Below are positions 25,334 through 32,421 of a DNA stretch of 45,416 nucleotides, piece by piece. Position 1 is the first letter of the stretch. The number at the start of each line of letters is the position of its first letter. A program made the position numbers and the translations under genes. The DNA comes from CAZAXU01 sp964489245 (GTDB lineage Bacteria > Bacteroidota > Bacteroidia > Flavobacteriales > Flavobacteriaceae). The stretch lies in NCBI GenBank assembly GCA_964489245.1, contig CAZAXU010000015.1:1-45416 (forward strand). The letters are read 5' to 3'. Under the pieces are notes generated by a model. It was not told the DNA's origin and made no database searches. It saw only the letters and a list, made by a program, of their open reading frames with translations.

Positions 25334-26056
25334 ATGAAAAAAAGTTTAATACTTTTACTTTTGCTTTTAAGCTTTGTAGCAAATGCGCAGTTTACATTGT
25401 TGAATGAACAGACAGGGATGCCGATTAATAATGGAGATGTTGTAACGGTTAGTATAGACCGTTTTACAACGCATGTCATTCTGACCAACACGCATAATAC
25501 CAATATTGGAGTTTCTCTGGAAGTGGTGAATATCATTAATACAGATGGCAGTAGAATAGCATTCTGTTTTGGTATAAACGGTGGAGGAAATTGTTATCAA
25601 GGAATGACTGTGGGCACAACTTATCAAGGAGGAGGACGCTTGGCTCCCGGTGCATCAACAGGTAGTGATGATATAGATTTTATGCATAATGACGATCCTG
25701 CCAATTTTCCAACCTATCCAAAGGATTATATATTGAAATTTTATGCTACGGATAATTTGGGCGGGCAGATAGGCTCTCCCATTCAATTCACTTATAGATA
25801 TGATCCCGGTGCGAGTATTGCAGAATTCAGCTCATCTGAATTTAAAGTCTATGATGCAGGAAACCGGATTTTATCGGTGTATGCGTCTAATCAAATCGAT
25901 GTGAACATTTATAGCATCACAGGACAGCAGGTTAGAGTCTATCGCAAGTTGTCGAGAGGCATGCATAAACTCCATGTAGATCTGCCCTCAGGTATTTATT
26001 TAGTTCATGCCAAAGGCTTGAACAAACAAGCTTATAAGAAAATTTTAATCAAATAA
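25334..26056 (+). CDS. Small secreted protein with degenerate T9SS-type C-terminus
   Basis: The 240-residue protein has a signal peptide (1-18, ending NAQ). Residues 20-160 form a beta-sandwich with a Cys pair (FCFGINGGGNCYQG), repeating the style of the region seen in many Bacteroidota exported proteins, but no named domain is recognised. The last ~75 residues resemble a T9SS sorting domain (VNIYSITGQQVRVY, LPSGIYLVHA, KKILIK), yet the usual YPNPxxG opening is replaced by FKVYDAGNRIL. It begins 9 bases after the 587-residue T9SS gene and ends before a bidirectional terminator, so it is the second gene of that operon and may be a partner of its product. Confidence 0.82.
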   Translation: MKKSLILLLLLLSFVANAQFTLLNEQTGMPINNGDVVTVSIDRFTTHVILTNTHNTNIGVSLEVVNIINTDGSRIAFCFGINGGGNCYQGMTVGTTYQGGGRLAPGASTGSDDIDFMHNDDPANFPTYPKDYILKFYATDNLGGQIGSPIQFTYRYDPGASIAEFSSSEFKVYDAGNRILSVYASNQIDVNIYSITGQQVRVYRKLSRGMHKLHVDLPSGIYLVHAKGLNKQAYKKILIK

Positions 26057-26075
26057 AATACAGTAAACATGAACA

Positions 26076-26108
26076 AAAAAACCGTCAATCAGAGATTGAC
26101 GGTTTTTT
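26076..26108. terminator. Bidirectional terminator between convergent units
   Basis: A 15-bp stem, AAAAAACCGTCAATC (26076-26090) with GATTGACGGTTTTTT (26094-26108), and a 3-base loop AGA. It serves the T9SS operon on the plus strand (stop 26056) and the thrS-rplT operon on the minus strand (stop 26131). Confidence 0.9.
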
Positions 26109-26130
26109 GTTATATAAATATAAAAAAGTT

Positions 26131-26475
26131 TTATTTGATTTTCTCAACCAGAGCTTTAAAAGCATCAGGATGGTTCATGGCGAGATCTGCCAAAACCTTT
26201 CGGTTCAGGTCAATATTGTTTGCATGAATTTTTCCCATAAATTGAGAATAGGTCATTCCGTGTAGTCTTGCGGCAGCGTTGATACGCAAAATCCACAAAC
26301 TTCTAAAGTTTCTTTTCTTTTGTTTTCGATCTCTATAAGCATAGAGCATTGCTTTTTCAACCGCATTTTTAGCAACGGTATAAACATTTTTTCTTCTTCC
26401 GAAGTATCCTTTTGCTTGTTTAAGGATTTTTTTTCTTCTTTTTCTTTTTGCTACTGAATTTACTGATCTTGGCAT
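26131..26475 (-). CDS. rplT: 50S ribosomal protein L20
   Basis: L20 binds 23S rRNA early in large-subunit assembly and, in several bacteria, represses its own operon. The 114-residue product is of normal length and carries the usual basic N-terminal extension (VAKRKRRKKILKQAKGYFGRRKNVY) followed by the globular part (LWILRINAAARLHGMTYSQFM). It is last in the thrS-infC-rpmI-rplT operon. The 97-base spacer before it is by far the longest in the operon and can form a stem, which is suggestive given L20's known autoregulation in other phyla. Confidence 0.98.
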   Translation of the reverse strand: MPRSVNSVAKRKRRKKILKQAKGYFGRRKNVYTVAKNAVEKAMLYAYRDRKQKKRNFRSLWILRINAAARLHGMTYSQFMGKIHANNIDLNRKVLADLAMNHPDAFKALVEKIK

Positions 26476-26492
26476 AATTTTGATTTTTTTGT

Positions 26493-26536
26493 AACAGGCG
26501 CCCGCTTAAAGGTCTTTTTTCTTTTTTAGCACTGTT
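26493..26536 (-). promoter_or_regulatory. Possible regulatory stem in the rpmI-rplT spacer
   Basis: In the minus-strand RNA, AACAGUGC (26536-26529) can pair with GCGCCUGUU (26501-26493) with one bulged C and a U-G pair; the loop is A-rich. The stem ends 17 bases before the rplT ATG. A four-codon ORF (ATG GAA CAG TGC TAA) overlaps its 5' arm. Candidate L20 site by analogy; not proven. Confidence 0.35.
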
Positions 26537-26572
26537 CCATGGTTAATAAATCTACCACAATCAAATTGGGTT

Positions 26573-26770
26573 TTATTTCATTCCCAATGATTGTAATACG
26601 TTACTTCTGTCGGCATCACTCACCAAACCGGAGTGTGTCAATCTCAATTTACGCTTTTTTGATTTTTTGGTCAAAATATGACTTTTATAAGCGTGTTTTC
26701 TTTTGATTTTTCCAGAGCCTGTGAGTTTAAATCTCTTTTTGGCACTGGCTTTTGTTTTAAGTTTTGGCAT
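26573..26770 (-). CDS. rpmI: 50S ribosomal protein L35
   Basis: A 65-residue, highly basic large-subunit protein. The start MPKLKTKASAKKRFKLTGSGKIKR and the end are typical of the family (the Bacteroidota form ends VLQSLGMK here). It lies 34 bases after infC and 97 bases before rplT in the conserved translation operon. Confidence 0.98.
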   Translation of the reverse strand: MPKLKTKASAKKRFKLTGSGKIKRKHAYKSHILTKKSKKRKLRLTHSGLVSDADRSNVLQSLGMK

Positions 26771-26804
26771 GATCCTTCTTCTTTATTTATATTTATTTTT
26801 TTTC

Positions 26805-27368
26805 TTATTTCTTTTTTTGTGACTTGGGCGCCAACATCATAATCATTTTTTTTCCTTCCAGTTTAGGCATTTGTTCCACTTTTCCATATTCTTCCAAATC
26901 TTGAGCTAATCTCAGCAGGAGTATTTGCCCTTGTTCTTTGAATATGATGGAGCGACCTTTAAAAAATACATAAGCCTTTAATTTATTGCCTTCTTTAAGA
27001 AAATTCATCGCATGCTTTTTCTTGAATTCATAATCGTGATCGTCTGTCTGCGGACCAAATCTAATTTCCTTAAGCGTTACTTTTTGGGTTTTAGATTTGA
27101 TGGCTTTTTCTTTTTTCTTTTGGTCATACAAGAACTTCTTATAGTCCAAAATTTTACAAACGGGTGGGTCTGCTTTTGGCGAAATCTCTGCCAAATCCAA
27201 GCCCAATTCTTCAGCTTTTCTCAAAGCTTCTCTCACCGGATATACACCAATATCAACATTATCCCCGACCAAACGCACTTCTCTGGCGGTGATTTCCTCG
27301 TTGATGCGGTGTGGGTTCTTTTTGATGACCCTTCCCGGTCTGCGACTGCGTCTTCTACGTATTGCTAT
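26805..27368 (-). CDS. infC: Translation initiation factor IF-3 with non-canonical AUA start
   Basis: IF-3 binds the 30S subunit, prevents premature 50S joining and checks the start codon. The conserved frame runs well upstream of the only usual start (GTG 27278): codons back to 27368 read AIRRRRSRRPGRVIKKN then PHRINEEITAREVRLVG, the standard IF-3 N-terminus. The frame is closed by TAA at 27381-27383, and no ATG, GTG or TTG lies between. The start is therefore ATA at 27366-27368 (or ATA at 27360-27362), giving 187 residues, normal for the family. Rare AUU/AUC/AUA starts are the known basis of IF-3 autoregulation in other bacteria. thrS ends 18 bases upstream. N- and C-domains are both complete. 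Confidence 0.93.
   Translation of the reverse strand: MAIRRRRSRRPGRVIKKNPHRINEEITAREVRLVGDNVDIGVYPVREALRKAEELGLDLAEISPKADPPVCKILDYKKFLYDQKKKEKAIKSKTQKVTLKEIRFGPQTDDHDYEFKKKHAMNFLKEGNKLKAYVFFKGRSIIFKEQGQILLLRLAQDLEEYGKVEQMPKLEGKKMIMMLAPKSQKKK
27366..27368 (-). promoter_or_regulatory. infC: AUA start codon of infC
   Basis: ATA followed by GCA ATA CGT AGA AGA. It is the first codon that restores the conserved IF-3 N-terminus after the in-frame TAA at 27381-27383; ACA, AAG, CAT and AAA are the only codons between. No Shine-Dalgarno sequence is visible, as is usual in this phylum. Confidence 0.8.
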
Positions 27369-27386
27369 TGTCTTATGTTTTTATGG

Positions 27387-29339
27387 TTAATAATCAAATT
27401 CTTTAATATCTTTGGATTCTTCGGTTTTAATATGCTGAATAAATTCATCGATATTAAAACTTCCGATATCTCCTTTTTGGTGCTTTCTGGCAGAAATCGT
27501 GCCATTCTCTTCTTCTTTTTCTCCTACAATAATCATGTAAGGAATTTTCTTGATTTCTGCATCGCGAATCTTTCTTCCAACCTTCTCATTTCTGTCGTCA
27601 ATTGCGGCGCGAATATCGGAATTTTGCAGCAAATTTAAAACATTTTTCGCATATTTTTCATATTTTTCGCTGATAGGTAGGATAATAACCTGATCCGGTG
27701 TGAGCCAAAGCGGAAAATTACCGGCGGTGTGCTCCAGTAAAATGGCGATAAAGCGTTCCATAGAACCAAATGGTGCTCGATGAATCATCACCGGTCTGTG
27801 TAGTTTATTATCTGAACCTTTGTAGGTTAATTCAAAGCGTTCCGGAAGATTATAATCTACTTGAATGGTTCCCAATTGCCAACTTCTATCCAAGGCATCT
27901 TTAACCATAAAATCTAATTTGGGACCGTAGAATGCCGCTTCACCGTATTCAGTAACCGTGTTCAAGTTTTTTTCTTTTGCAGCTTGGATAATGGCGCTTT
28001 CCGCTTTTTCCCAATTTTTGTCGTCACCAATATATTTGTTTTTGTTTTCTTTGTCTCTTAACGAGATTTGTGCCGTAAAGTTTTCAAACCCTAATGATCC
28101 GAAAACATACATAACCAAATCGATTACTTTTTTGAATTCTTCCAATAGCTGCTCGGGTGTGCAAAAGATGTGCGCATCGTCTTGTGTGAAACCGCGCACT
28201 CTGGTCAATCCGTGTAACTCACCGCTTTGTTCATAGCGATATACGGTGCCAAATTCGGCAAAACGAACCGGTAAATCTTTATAACTGTATGGTTTGGTTT
28301 TGAATATTTCAATATGATGTGGACAGTTCATGGGTTTCAACAGAAACTCTTCACCTTCTTTCGGGGTGCTGATGGGTTGAAAACTGTCTTGTCCGTATTT
28401 TTCATAGTGTCCGGAAGTGACATATAGGTCTTTATGTCCGATATGAGGGGTAACCACTTGTTGATATCCTGCTTTTTTTTGAGCTGTTTTCAAGAAATTT
28501 TCCAAGCGTTCTCTTAAGGCAGCCCCTTTAGGCAGCCATAAAGGCAGCCCTTGTCCTACTTTTTGAGAAAAAGCAAAGAGTTCCAGTTCTTTTCCTAGTT
28601 TTCGGTGATCACGTTTTTTGGCTTCTGCGAGTAGTTCCAGATATTCTTTTAATAGTTTTTGTTTAGGAAATGAAATGCCGTAAACCCTTGTCAATTGGGG
28701 TTTTGTTTCGTCTCCGCGCCAATAGGCTCCGGCAACATTTAACAGTTTTACAGCCTTGATTAATCCGGTGTTGGGCAAATGCCCGCCACGACACAAATCT
28801 GTGAAATCATCGTGGTCGCAAAAGGAAATTTCTCCGTCTTCCAAGTTCTCGATGAGCTCAACCTTAAAAAGATTGTGTTCTGATTGATAGAGTTTCAAAG
28901 CTTCTTTTTTAGAAACTTTCCGAAGCTTGAATTCGTGCTTTTCTTTGGCAATTTCCAACATTTTCTTTTCAATTTTTTCAAAGTCGTTTTCAGAGAATGA
29001 AGCATTCCCAAAGTCAACATCATAATAGAAACCATTGTCAATAGCAGGTCCGATTGTTAGTTTGGCATCAGGATAAAATTTCAGAATGGCTTGCGCCATC
29101 AAATGTGCTGATGAATGCCAAAAAGTTTTTTTGCCTTCGTCATCGTTCCAAGTATAGAGCACAAGACTACCATCGGTTGTCAAAGGAGTAAGCGTTTCAA
29201 CTTTTTTATCGTTGAATTTTGCTGAAATCACATTTCTAGCCAAACCTTCACTAATACTACTAGCGATGTCATAAGGTGTAACCCCTTTTGGGAATTCTTT
29301 AATGCTCCCATCCGGTAAGGTAATTTTAATTGTACTCAT
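27387..29339 (-). CDS. thrS: Threonyl-tRNA synthetase
   Basis: Charges tRNA-Thr with threonine and edits mischarged serine. The 650-residue protein has all expected parts: a TGS domain (1-62), the editing domain with HSSAH (75-79) and CRGGH (183-187), the class II catalytic core with zinc ligands C339, H390 and H520, motif 2 around RFAEFGTVYRYEQSGELHG (359-377) and motif 3 HRAPFGSMERF, and the anticodon-binding domain from about 548. Start ATG 29339 fits the TGS domain and a -7 box 22 bases upstream. The predicted leader is only about 15 bases, leaving no room for a T-box or an E. coli-like operator. It is the first gene of the operon with infC, rpmI and rplT. Confidence 0.98.
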   Translation of the reverse strand: MSTIKITLPDGSIKEFPKGVTPYDIASSISEGLARNVISAKFNDKKVETLTPLTTDGSLVLYTWNDDEGKKTFWHSSAHLMAQAILKFYPDAKLTIGPAIDNGFYYDVDFGNASFSENDFEKIEKKMLEIAKEKHEFKLRKVSKKEALKLYQSEHNLFKVELIENLEDGEISFCDHDDFTDLCRGGHLPNTGLIKAVKLLNVAGAYWRGDETKPQLTRVYGISFPKQKLLKEYLELLAEAKKRDHRKLGKELELFAFSQKVGQGLPLWLPKGAALRERLENFLKTAQKKAGYQQVVTPHIGHKDLYVTSGHYEKYGQDSFQPISTPKEGEEFLLKPMNCPHHIEIFKTKPYSYKDLPVRFAEFGTVYRYEQSGELHGLTRVRGFTQDDAHIFCTPEQLLEEFKKVIDLVMYVFGSLGFENFTAQISLRDKENKNKYIGDDKNWEKAESAIIQAAKEKNLNTVTEYGEAAFYGPKLDFMVKDALDRSWQLGTIQVDYNLPERFELTYKGSDNKLHRPVMIHRAPFGSMERFIAILLEHTAGNFPLWLTPDQVIILPISEKYEKYAKNVLNLLQNSDIRAAIDDRNEKVGRKIRDAEIKKIPYMIIVGEKEEENGTISARKHQKGDIGSFNIDEFIQHIKTEESKDIKEFDY

Positions 29340-29360
29340 TATATTCGAATTTTAAATGTG

Positions 29361-29368
29361 CAAATATA
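29361..29368 (-). promoter_or_regulatory. -7 promoter box TATATTTG for the thrS operon
   Basis: Perfect TAnnTTTG on the minus strand; predicted transcript start near 29354. It is 33 bases from the divergent -7 box of the DUF3127 gene. Confidence 0.65.
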
Positions 29369-29401
29369 CGTCATAGTTTAATAAAATTATAATATTTCAA
29401 T

Positions 29402-29409
29402 TATCTTTG
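29402..29409 (+). promoter_or_regulatory. -7 promoter box TATCTTTG for the DUF3127 gene
   Basis: Perfect TAnnTTTG; predicted transcript start near 29416, giving a leader of about 87 bases, longer than for the other genes here. The leader holds a short inverted repeat TTTTGAT-CTT-ATCAAAA (29437-29453) of unknown meaning. Confidence 0.6.
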
Positions 29410-29502
29410 TCGAGAAAATACGGAACGATAGCAATATTTTGATCTTATCAAAAAACAATATGTTGAAATTATCAGGAAAAATTATCAAATCAAGTATAAA
29501 TT

Positions 29503-29877
29503 ATGGAAGTAAAAGGAAAAATTAAAAGAATCACAGACACGCAAACTTTTGGAAGTAACGGGTTTAGAAAAAGAGAAGTGGTGATTGTCACAGACGAGCA
29601 ATATCCTCAATTCTTGAATATTGAATTTGTTCAAGACAAAACCGATTTGTTGAATCAATTTGCCGAGGGAGATGAAGTGGAAATCAGTATTAATCTGCGA
29701 GGAAGAGAATGGATATCTCCTCAAGGAGAAACCAAATATTTTAATTCAATACAGGGTTGGAGAATTAGCAAAATCACACAAGAGATGCCACAAGAAACGC
29801 CTCCGCCTATGAATGAGAATTTTGAACCGGCTGATAATTTTTCAGTTGATGAAGAACCGGATGATTTGCCGTTCTAA
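29503..29877 (+). CDS. DUF3127 protein (OB-fold, single-strand DNA-binding-like)
   Basis: The 124-residue cytoplasmic protein fits DUF3127, a Bacteroidota family: MEVKGKIKRITDTQTFG, FRKREVVIVTDEQYPQFLNIEF, GDEVEISINLRGREW and YFNSIQGWRI are strands of a small OB fold. The C-terminus is an acidic tail ending DEEPDDLPF, strikingly like the acidic tip of bacterial SSB (DDDIPF), which recruits repair and replication proteins. A role in binding single-stranded DNA or SSB partners is therefore a fair inference, not an established fact. Single-gene unit with its own promoter and terminator. Confidence 0.9.
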   Translation: MEVKGKIKRITDTQTFGSNGFRKREVVIVTDEQYPQFLNIEFVQDKTDLLNQFAEGDEVEISINLRGREWISPQGETKYFNSIQGWRISKITQEMPQETPPPMNENFEPADNFSVDEEPDDLPF

Positions 29878-29895
29878 TCAGACCAAAAGTTTTAT

Positions 29896-29934
29896 AAAAC
29901 GGGATTTTGTTTAAAAGCAAAAGCCCGTTTTTTT
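29896..29934. terminator. Bidirectional terminator between DUF3127 and the acyltransferase
   Basis: Outer stem AAAACGGG (29896-29903) with CCCGTTTT (29924-29931), continued after a 1x1 mismatch by TTTTG (29905-29909) with CAAAA (29918-29922). It is followed by T residues on the plus strand and lies between convergent genes. Confidence 0.85.
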
Positions 29935-29941
29935 GATAACC

Positions 29942-30778
29942 TTATCTGTTTTCTCCCAATTGATATACTTTTTCTTTTACTTTTGTTGCCCATTCTTTGA
30001 CGTTTTTTGTCCGGTTGAAAGTTGAGTGTAAAATAGGTTTTCCAATAATGATTTTGATACTCTTATTTTTTTGTTTCAAAATTTCTCTTGGCAGCAAAAA
30101 AAGCTCCAGATTGGCTTTAAGTCCGATGAATCTTCTGAAACCGGCGAGTCTGTAGAAGAATTTTGAGTTTTCGGCGGCGATAAAAACCGGAAGAATATCT
30201 CTTTTATATTCTAGGGCATACCTGATAAATCCGCTGCGCCATTTCCCGTCGTCCATTTTCCCGTGATATTTTCTGGCGACTTCGCCGGACGGAAAAATAA
30301 AAATAGGCGTTTGGTTGTCGGCCATAGCCTCATCAACCAGTTTTTTGTTTTTTTCCGAGTTTTTGCCAAAAACATTGACCGGTAAAAATATTTCTTTCAG
30401 AGGATCTACGTTGAGCAGAATTTCGTTGGCAAGACTTTTAACGACAGGGAATCTGTTTTTCAATACAAACATCAGGGCAAAATAATCCATTCCGCCGAGT
30501 GCGTGGTTAGCGGCAATAATCAGATTGTTATTTTTCGGAACATTTTCCGGTCCTATCACTTCTGATTTGATATTGAGCTGTTGCAAAACGGCGGAGATAT
30601 AGTCAATATTTTTTTTAGTTCTGCCCAATTCAATCAATTCGTTGAGCTCTTTTTCTTTGATAATTTTTTTGAGCAAATAGATAACAAATCCGGGAAGATT
30701 TTTAATCAATTTATGTTCTTGAGAACGGATAACTTTTTCAGTATCAATCTTTCTGATTTGATAAGTTGTTTTCGGCAT
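29942..30778 (-). CDS. PlsC-like lysophospholipid/aminolipid acyltransferase
   Basis: The 278-residue protein belongs to the PlsC/LPLAT superfamily, which transfers acyl chains from a thioester donor to a lyso-lipid at the inner membrane. Block I reads NHALGGMD (N91-D98), so the catalytic His and Asp are separated by five residues instead of the usual four. Block III is FPSGEVARK (162-170) and a final IIGKPI block follows. The GG-containing HX5D form is, as I recall, typical of the 'hemolysin'-like subgroup to which the amino-lipid O-acyltransferases (OlsF/GlsA type) belong, so glycine- or ornithine-lipid synthesis is a reasonable alternative to phosphatidate synthesis. No N-acyltransferase partner lies beside it. 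It follows the zinc peptidase after 8 bases. Confidence 0.85.
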   Translation of the reverse strand: MPKTTYQIRKIDTEKVIRSQEHKLIKNLPGFVIYLLKKIIKEKELNELIELGRTKKNIDYISAVLQQLNIKSEVIGPENVPKNNNLIIAANHALGGMDYFALMFVLKNRFPVVKSLANEILLNVDPLKEIFLPVNVFGKNSEKNKKLVDEAMADNQTPIFIFPSGEVARKYHGKMDDGKWRSGFIRYALEYKRDILPVFIAAENSKFFYRLAGFRRFIGLKANLELFLLPREILKQKNKSIKIIIGKPILHSTFNRTKNVKEWATKVKEKVYQLGENR

Positions 30779-30786
30779 GAAATGTT

Positions 30787-31632
30787 TTATAGGTTGTTAG
30801 TATTGAAAGTATCGCCACCTCTGATATCTCCGCTTTTAAAGCCTTTGACAAACCATCTCATTCTTTGTTCGGAAGTTCCGTGTGTGAAAGCGTCGGGAAC
30901 GACATAACCTTGGTGTCTTTTTTGAAGTCTGTCATCGCCAACGGAGTTGGCGGCATTGATTGCTTCTTCAATATCTCCTTCATTCAAAACATGTTTCATT
31001 TTTTCGATGTGGTGTGCCCATACACCGGCTAAATAGTCAGCTTGTAATTCCAATTTGACAGATAATTTGTTGTATTCTTTTTGACTCAGTCTCCTTCTCA
31101 TTCGATGCACTTGGTCGGTGATTCCCATTAAATTTTGTACATGATGCCCGACTTCGTGGGCGATAATGTAAGCAATGGCAAAATCTCCGGAAGCACCGAA
31201 TCTTCGTTTAAGATCTCTGAAGAAATTTAAATCTACATAAACTTTTCTGTCTGCGGGACAGTAAAAAGGTCCCGTTGCCGCACTTGCCATTCCACAGGCT
31301 GCCTGTGTTCGACCGCTGAAGATGACCAAAGTGGGGTAAGTATATCTGCCGTTTAATTGTTCGCTGAATACTTTATTCCAAACGTCTTCGGTGTCTTTAA
31401 AAACCACCTTTGAAAATTCAGCAAGTTCGTTGTTTTTGTCTGATGCTTGCTGTGTATTTTGTTGTGGAGACGGTGCCTGTTGCAGAAGTTCTGTGGGAGC
31501 TTCTCCGGTTAGGAGAGAGTAGGCAATGAATAAAATAATTGTTCCGACTCCGATACTACCTCCGATAACTTTTCCTCTTTGACTTCTACGATCGTCAACA
31601 TGTGTGCTTGTTTGTCTGCCTTTCCAACGCAT
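30787..31632 (-). CDS. Neutral zinc metallopeptidase (YpfJ/KPN_02809 family)
   Basis: A membrane-anchored protein of the putative zinc peptidase family PF04228. The 281-residue product has a short cytoplasmic N-terminus (MRWKGRQTS, the family hallmark), one transmembrane helix (23-41), a Gln/Pro linker, then the catalytic domain facing the periplasm. The zinc motif is HEVGH (159-163), with ELQADYLAG (196-204) supplying the third ligand region; the family blocks ACGMASAATGPFYCPAD and FTHGTSEQRMRWF are present. Its physiological substrate is unknown. A -7 box overlaps the end of the upstream glycosyltransferase gene, so it may be transcribed separately together with the acyltransferase. Confidence 0.95.
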   Translation of the reverse strand: MRWKGRQTSTHVDDRRSQRGKVIGGSIGVGTIILFIAYSLLTGEAPTELLQQAPSPQQNTQQASDKNNELAEFSKVVFKDTEDVWNKVFSEQLNGRYTYPTLVIFSGRTQAACGMASAATGPFYCPADRKVYVDLNFFRDLKRRFGASGDFAIAYIIAHEVGHHVQNLMGITDQVHRMRRRLSQKEYNKLSVKLELQADYLAGVWAHHIEKMKHVLNEGDIEEAINAANSVGDDRLQKRHQGYVVPDAFTHGTSEQRMRWFVKGFKSGDIRGGDTFNTNNL

Positions 31633-31647
31633 AAGAAATATTTTTCT

Positions 31648-32421
31648 TCAAAAATAAGATTTTTTTTCTTGTTTGTTGTTTTTTGAAAGAAATTTTGGTT
31701 TTGCCAAGCCGATTTTTTTTAAGAAATATGACAAAGAAACTCCCATAACACCAAACCCGTATTTTAGGCTGCGCTTCAGATTAATGGATGATGCTTCTTC
31801 AAAATATTTGGTAGGGCATGTGATTTCTGCAATTTCAAAACCGGCATCAAAAATTTGTGCCAACATTTGATTGTCAAAAATAAAATCGTCTGAATTGACA
31901 TTATAGTTGATTGTTTCCAAGACTTCCTTGGAAAAAGCCCTATATCCCGTGTGATATTCCGAGAGTTTTTGATTCATAAAAATATTTTGAAAAAGTGTTA
32001 AAAATCGATTTGAAATATATTTATACAAGGGCATTCCTCCTTTTAAAGCTCCTTTTCCTAAAATTCTTGAGCCAATCACAACAGGATATACATTGTTTGC
32101 CATTAAATATGCCATAGAATGAATTAACTTTGGTGTATATTGATAGTCAGGATGTAACATAATCACAATATCTCCACCGATTTCCAAGGCTTTATTATAG
32201 CAACTTTTTTGATTGCCTCCATAGCCTTTATTTTGATTATGCTCAATAATATGTTTAATACCTAATTTTTTCCCTACATCAACGGTTTTGTCTGTGCTGT
32301 GGTCATCAGTGAGAATGACCTCGTCAACAATGTCAAAAGGAATTTCGGCATAAGTTTTTTCCAATGTCATTTCCGCATTATAAGCGGGCAGAACGACAAC
32401 TATTTTTTTGTCATTTATCAT
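31648..32421 (-). CDS. Family 2 glycosyltransferase (polyprenyl-phosphate sugar synthase-like)
   Basis: A GT-A fold enzyme that probably transfers a sugar from a nucleotide sugar to polyprenyl phosphate, supplying lipid-linked donor to membrane transferases. The 257-residue protein starts KIVVVLPAYNAEMTLEKT (5-22), has VILTDDHSTDKT (35-46), and the metal-binding site reads HPD (90-92), where DAD/DxD is more usual, in MLHPDYQYTP. It lacks the C-terminal transmembrane pair of GtrB types, though residues near 225-240 are moderately hydrophobic. The start is ATG 32421: it overlaps the end of the GT39 gene by 11 bases, a coupling arrangement. A longer reading from 32475 would overlap by 65 bases and adds a non-homologous leader. 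Confidence 0.9.
   Translation of the reverse strand: MINDKKIVVVLPAYNAEMTLEKTYAEIPFDIVDEVILTDDHSTDKTVDVGKKLGIKHIIEHNQNKGYGGNQKSCYNKALEIGGDIVIMLHPDYQYTPKLIHSMAYLMANNVYPVVIGSRILGKGALKGGMPLYKYISNRFLTLFQNIFMNQKLSEYHTGYRAFSKEVLETINYNVNSDDFIFDNQMLAQIFDAGFEIAEITCPTKYFEEASSINLKRSLKYGFGVMGVSLSYFLKKIGLAKPKFLSKNNKQEKKSYF
31649..31656 (-). promoter_or_regulatory. -7 promoter box TATTTTTG for the zinc peptidase gene
   Basis: Perfect TAnnTTTG on the minus strand, covering the last codons of the GT2 gene. Predicted transcript start is near 31642, ten bases before ATG 31632. In AT-rich coding DNA this may be chance. Confidence 0.4.

Noticed and set aside
27012..27638. Plus-strand ORF of 208 codons opposite infC and thrS
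   Set aside because: It is antisense to two certain genes, is dominated by Phe/Leu/Ile from AT-rich complements of Lys/Glu codons, and shows no domain or promoter.
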